Positions 13,011 to 14,100 of a stretch of 14,100 nucleotides of DNA are shown piece by piece (within the stretch, counting starts at the first letter, position 1; the number at the start of each line of letters is the position of its first letter). The stretch lies in assembly GCA_024636405.1 (NCBI GenBank), contig JAGXHC010000039.1:1-14100 (forward strand). The letters run 5' to 3'. A program made the translations under genes and the position numbers. Source of the DNA: Sulfitobacter sp. (GTDB lineage Bacteria; Pseudomonadota; Alphaproteobacteria; Rhodobacterales; Rhodobacteraceae). Below the pieces are notes generated by a model. It was not told where the DNA came from. It did no database searches and saw only the letters and a program-made list of their open reading frames with translations.

Positions 13011-13493
13011 ATGCCCCAAACATCCCGCCGCTCGTTCCTGGCCATTGCCGTCGCCTTCGCTCTGACGGCCTGCAATGCCGCCCCTGCCCTTACCCCTGCG
13101 GCCGCCCCTGTCGGCCCGCCGCTTTATCCAAACGAGACGCCGGAACTGCGGCAGCTTATCAACAAGTGGGCCGACCATTACGAAGTGCCCCGCCCGCTTG
13201 TGCATCGCCTTGCAATCCGCGAAAGCACCCACCGCCCTGATGCGCGCAACGGTCCTTATTTTGGCCTCATGCAAATCTTGCCTGCCACGGCACGCGGGAT
13301 GGGCTTCAAAGGTCAGGCGCAGGACCTGCTGAACCCGGATGTGAACCTGAAATATGCGGTAAAGTATCTGCGCGGAGCCTGGCTTTTGTCGGACGGTGAT
13401 CAGGGTACAGCGGTCAAGTGGTATTCGCGCGGCTATTACTACGAAGCCAAAAAGCGCGGCATGCTGGTCAAGACCGGACTGCGCAGTGGCTGA
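13011..13493 (+). CDS. Small lytic transglycosylase lipoprotein (SLT family 1)
   Basis: A 160-residue peptidoglycan lytic transglycosylase. The signal region has SRRSFLA (residues 5-11), a twin-arginine-like motif, a hydrophobic core and the lipobox LTAC (C21), so it is probably an exported, lipid-anchored protein. After a Pro/Ala linker comes the catalytic SLT domain: E71 in AIRESTH, YFGLMQILPATARGMGF (83-99) and NPDVNLKYAVKYLRGAW. The GLMQI motif and the ES glutamate are the family hallmarks. Such enzymes cut glycan strands with formation of anhydromuramic ends. The domain is compact compared with MltE or Slt70. The ATG lacks a good ribosome binding site; it is kept because it gives the complete signal peptide. 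Confidence 0.92.
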   Translation: MPQTSRRSFLAIAVAFALTACNAAPALTPAAAPVGPPLYPNETPELRQLINKWADHYEVPRPLVHRLAIRESTHRPDARNGPYFGLMQILPATARGMGFKGQAQDLLNPDVNLKYAVKYLRGAWLLSDGDQGTAVKWYSRGYYYEAKKRGMLVKTGLRSG

Positions 13494-13627
13494 GACTGTC
13501 TGCGGAAGGGCAAAAGGATTGTGCATTCAGCGCTATCCAAGTTAGCATTGAAGACGCACCGAAGTGCGACATATGCGGCCGCTCGTCCTCCGTCGGAGCC
13601 ATGCAGTCAGGCGGGAGAGACGTAGAC

Positions 13628-14100
13628 GTGACTTTGGATCATCTGGACCCTTATACCAACCGGCTGGATCTGGATGCGGCAACGTCACAGATCGGCGTGT
13701 GGGAAATTGATGTCGCCACCGGCCAGGCCCGCCGCAATCTGCGCCACGATCAGGTGTTTGGCTATATCAATACGCTCGATAGCTGGAACCAGAAGCTTTT
13801 CCTGTCCCATGTGGTTGAGCGTGACCGAAACCGCGTCTCCGAGATCATGAAAAACGCCGAAGCGACGGGAAGCCATTTCTCATTTGAGACGGAAATCACC
13901 AGCGCCCAAGGGGACCAACGGTGGATTTCGGCAATGGGCCAGCCGAAATTGGACGCGCAGGGCAAACTTACCCATCTTCTTGGCCATGTTATCGACATCA
14001 CGGCAACGCGACGCCGCGAAGAAGAAATCAGGAAACTTACCGAAGAACTTGGGCACCGCGCTGCCAACACGGTTGCAGCAATTCAGGCCATGGTGCGCAC
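13628..14100 (+). CDS. PAS-domain sensor histidine kinase, HWE/HisKA_2 type, N-terminal fragment
   Basis: An open frame that runs past the right edge; 157 codons are visible. Residues about 13-120 form a PAS domain of the PAS_3 type: IGVWEIDVATG, DRNRVSEIMKNAEATG, FETEITSAQGDQRWISAMG and HVIDITATRRREEE. A helix leads to the phosphorylation box ELGHRAANTVAAIQAMVR, with H143 as the likely phosphoacceptor, characteristic of HWE/HisKA_2 kinases. The ATP-binding part lies outside the window. GTG 13628 is preferred because GGGAG lies about 10 bases upstream. An in-frame ATG at 13601 would add nine residues but has a GGAG only two bases away. What it senses and its response regulator are not visible. 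Confidence 0.85.
   Translation, partial: MTLDHLDPYTNRLDLDAATSQIGVWEIDVATGQARRNLRHDQVFGYINTLDSWNQKLFLSHVVERDRNRVSEIMKNAEATGSHFSFETEITSAQGDQRWISAMGQPKLDAQGKLTHLLGHVIDITATRRREEEIRKLTEELGHRAANTVAAIQAMVR

Noticed and set aside
12582..13526. A 314-residue minus-strand open frame opposite the end of rplI and the lytic transglycosylase.
   Set aside because: It crosses a strong plus-strand terminator and two certain genes, and its translation is composition-driven.

Overview
The window looks like chromosomal DNA from a marine alphaproteobacterium of the order Rhodobacterales (roseobacter type). The reasons are the G+C-rich coding sequence, the head of a Rhodobacter-type gene transfer agent (GTA) cluster, a fabD-fabG-acpP-fabF-mltG lipid/cell-wall block, an rpsF-rpsR-rplI operon whose L9 has a long acidic tail, and proteins of typical alphaproteobacterial style. 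No tRNA, rRNA, CRISPR array, insertion sequence or integrase was found.

Layout. Positions 1-1933 (minus strand): the first three genes of a GTA head cluster, read right to left: small terminase, large terminase overlapping it in another frame, and the start of the portal protein, cut by the window edge. Positions 1934-2183: a short control region. It carries a good sigma70-type promoter (TTGACT-17-TACACC) with two direct-repeat CtrA-like boxes just upstream, and then an intrinsic terminator between that promoter and the small terminase gene. This is the most interesting part of the window. Positions 2184-8510 (minus strand): fabD, a ClpP-like-fold lipoprotein, fabG, acpP, a GNAT acetyltransferase, fabF and mltG. 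Together these supply malonyl-ACP, the carrier protein, beta-ketoacyl reduction and condensation for fatty acid synthesis, plus a glycan-strand terminase of the inner membrane. Positions 8659-9861 (plus): a cytochrome b561 domain fused to a YceI domain. It converges, across a shared bidirectional terminator, on a stand-alone secreted YceI protein (9929-10498, minus). Positions 10711-11205 (minus): an unrecognised two-helix membrane protein. Positions 11565-12835 (plus): rpsF, rpsR and rplI with a structured leader and a strong terminator. Positions 13011-13493 (plus): a small lipoprotein lytic transglycosylase. Positions 13628-14100 (plus): the start of a PAS-HWE type histidine kinase, cut by the window edge.

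How the parts may work together. The fab genes form several transcription units: acpP is closed by a perfect 14-bp terminator, and fabF has its own candidate promoter. fabF and mltG share one base, so they are probably translationally coupled. The GTA unit begins after mltG and has its own promoter. The promoter architecture suggests control by the cell-cycle regulator CtrA and conditional read-through of a leader terminator; both are inferences from sequence and have not been tested.
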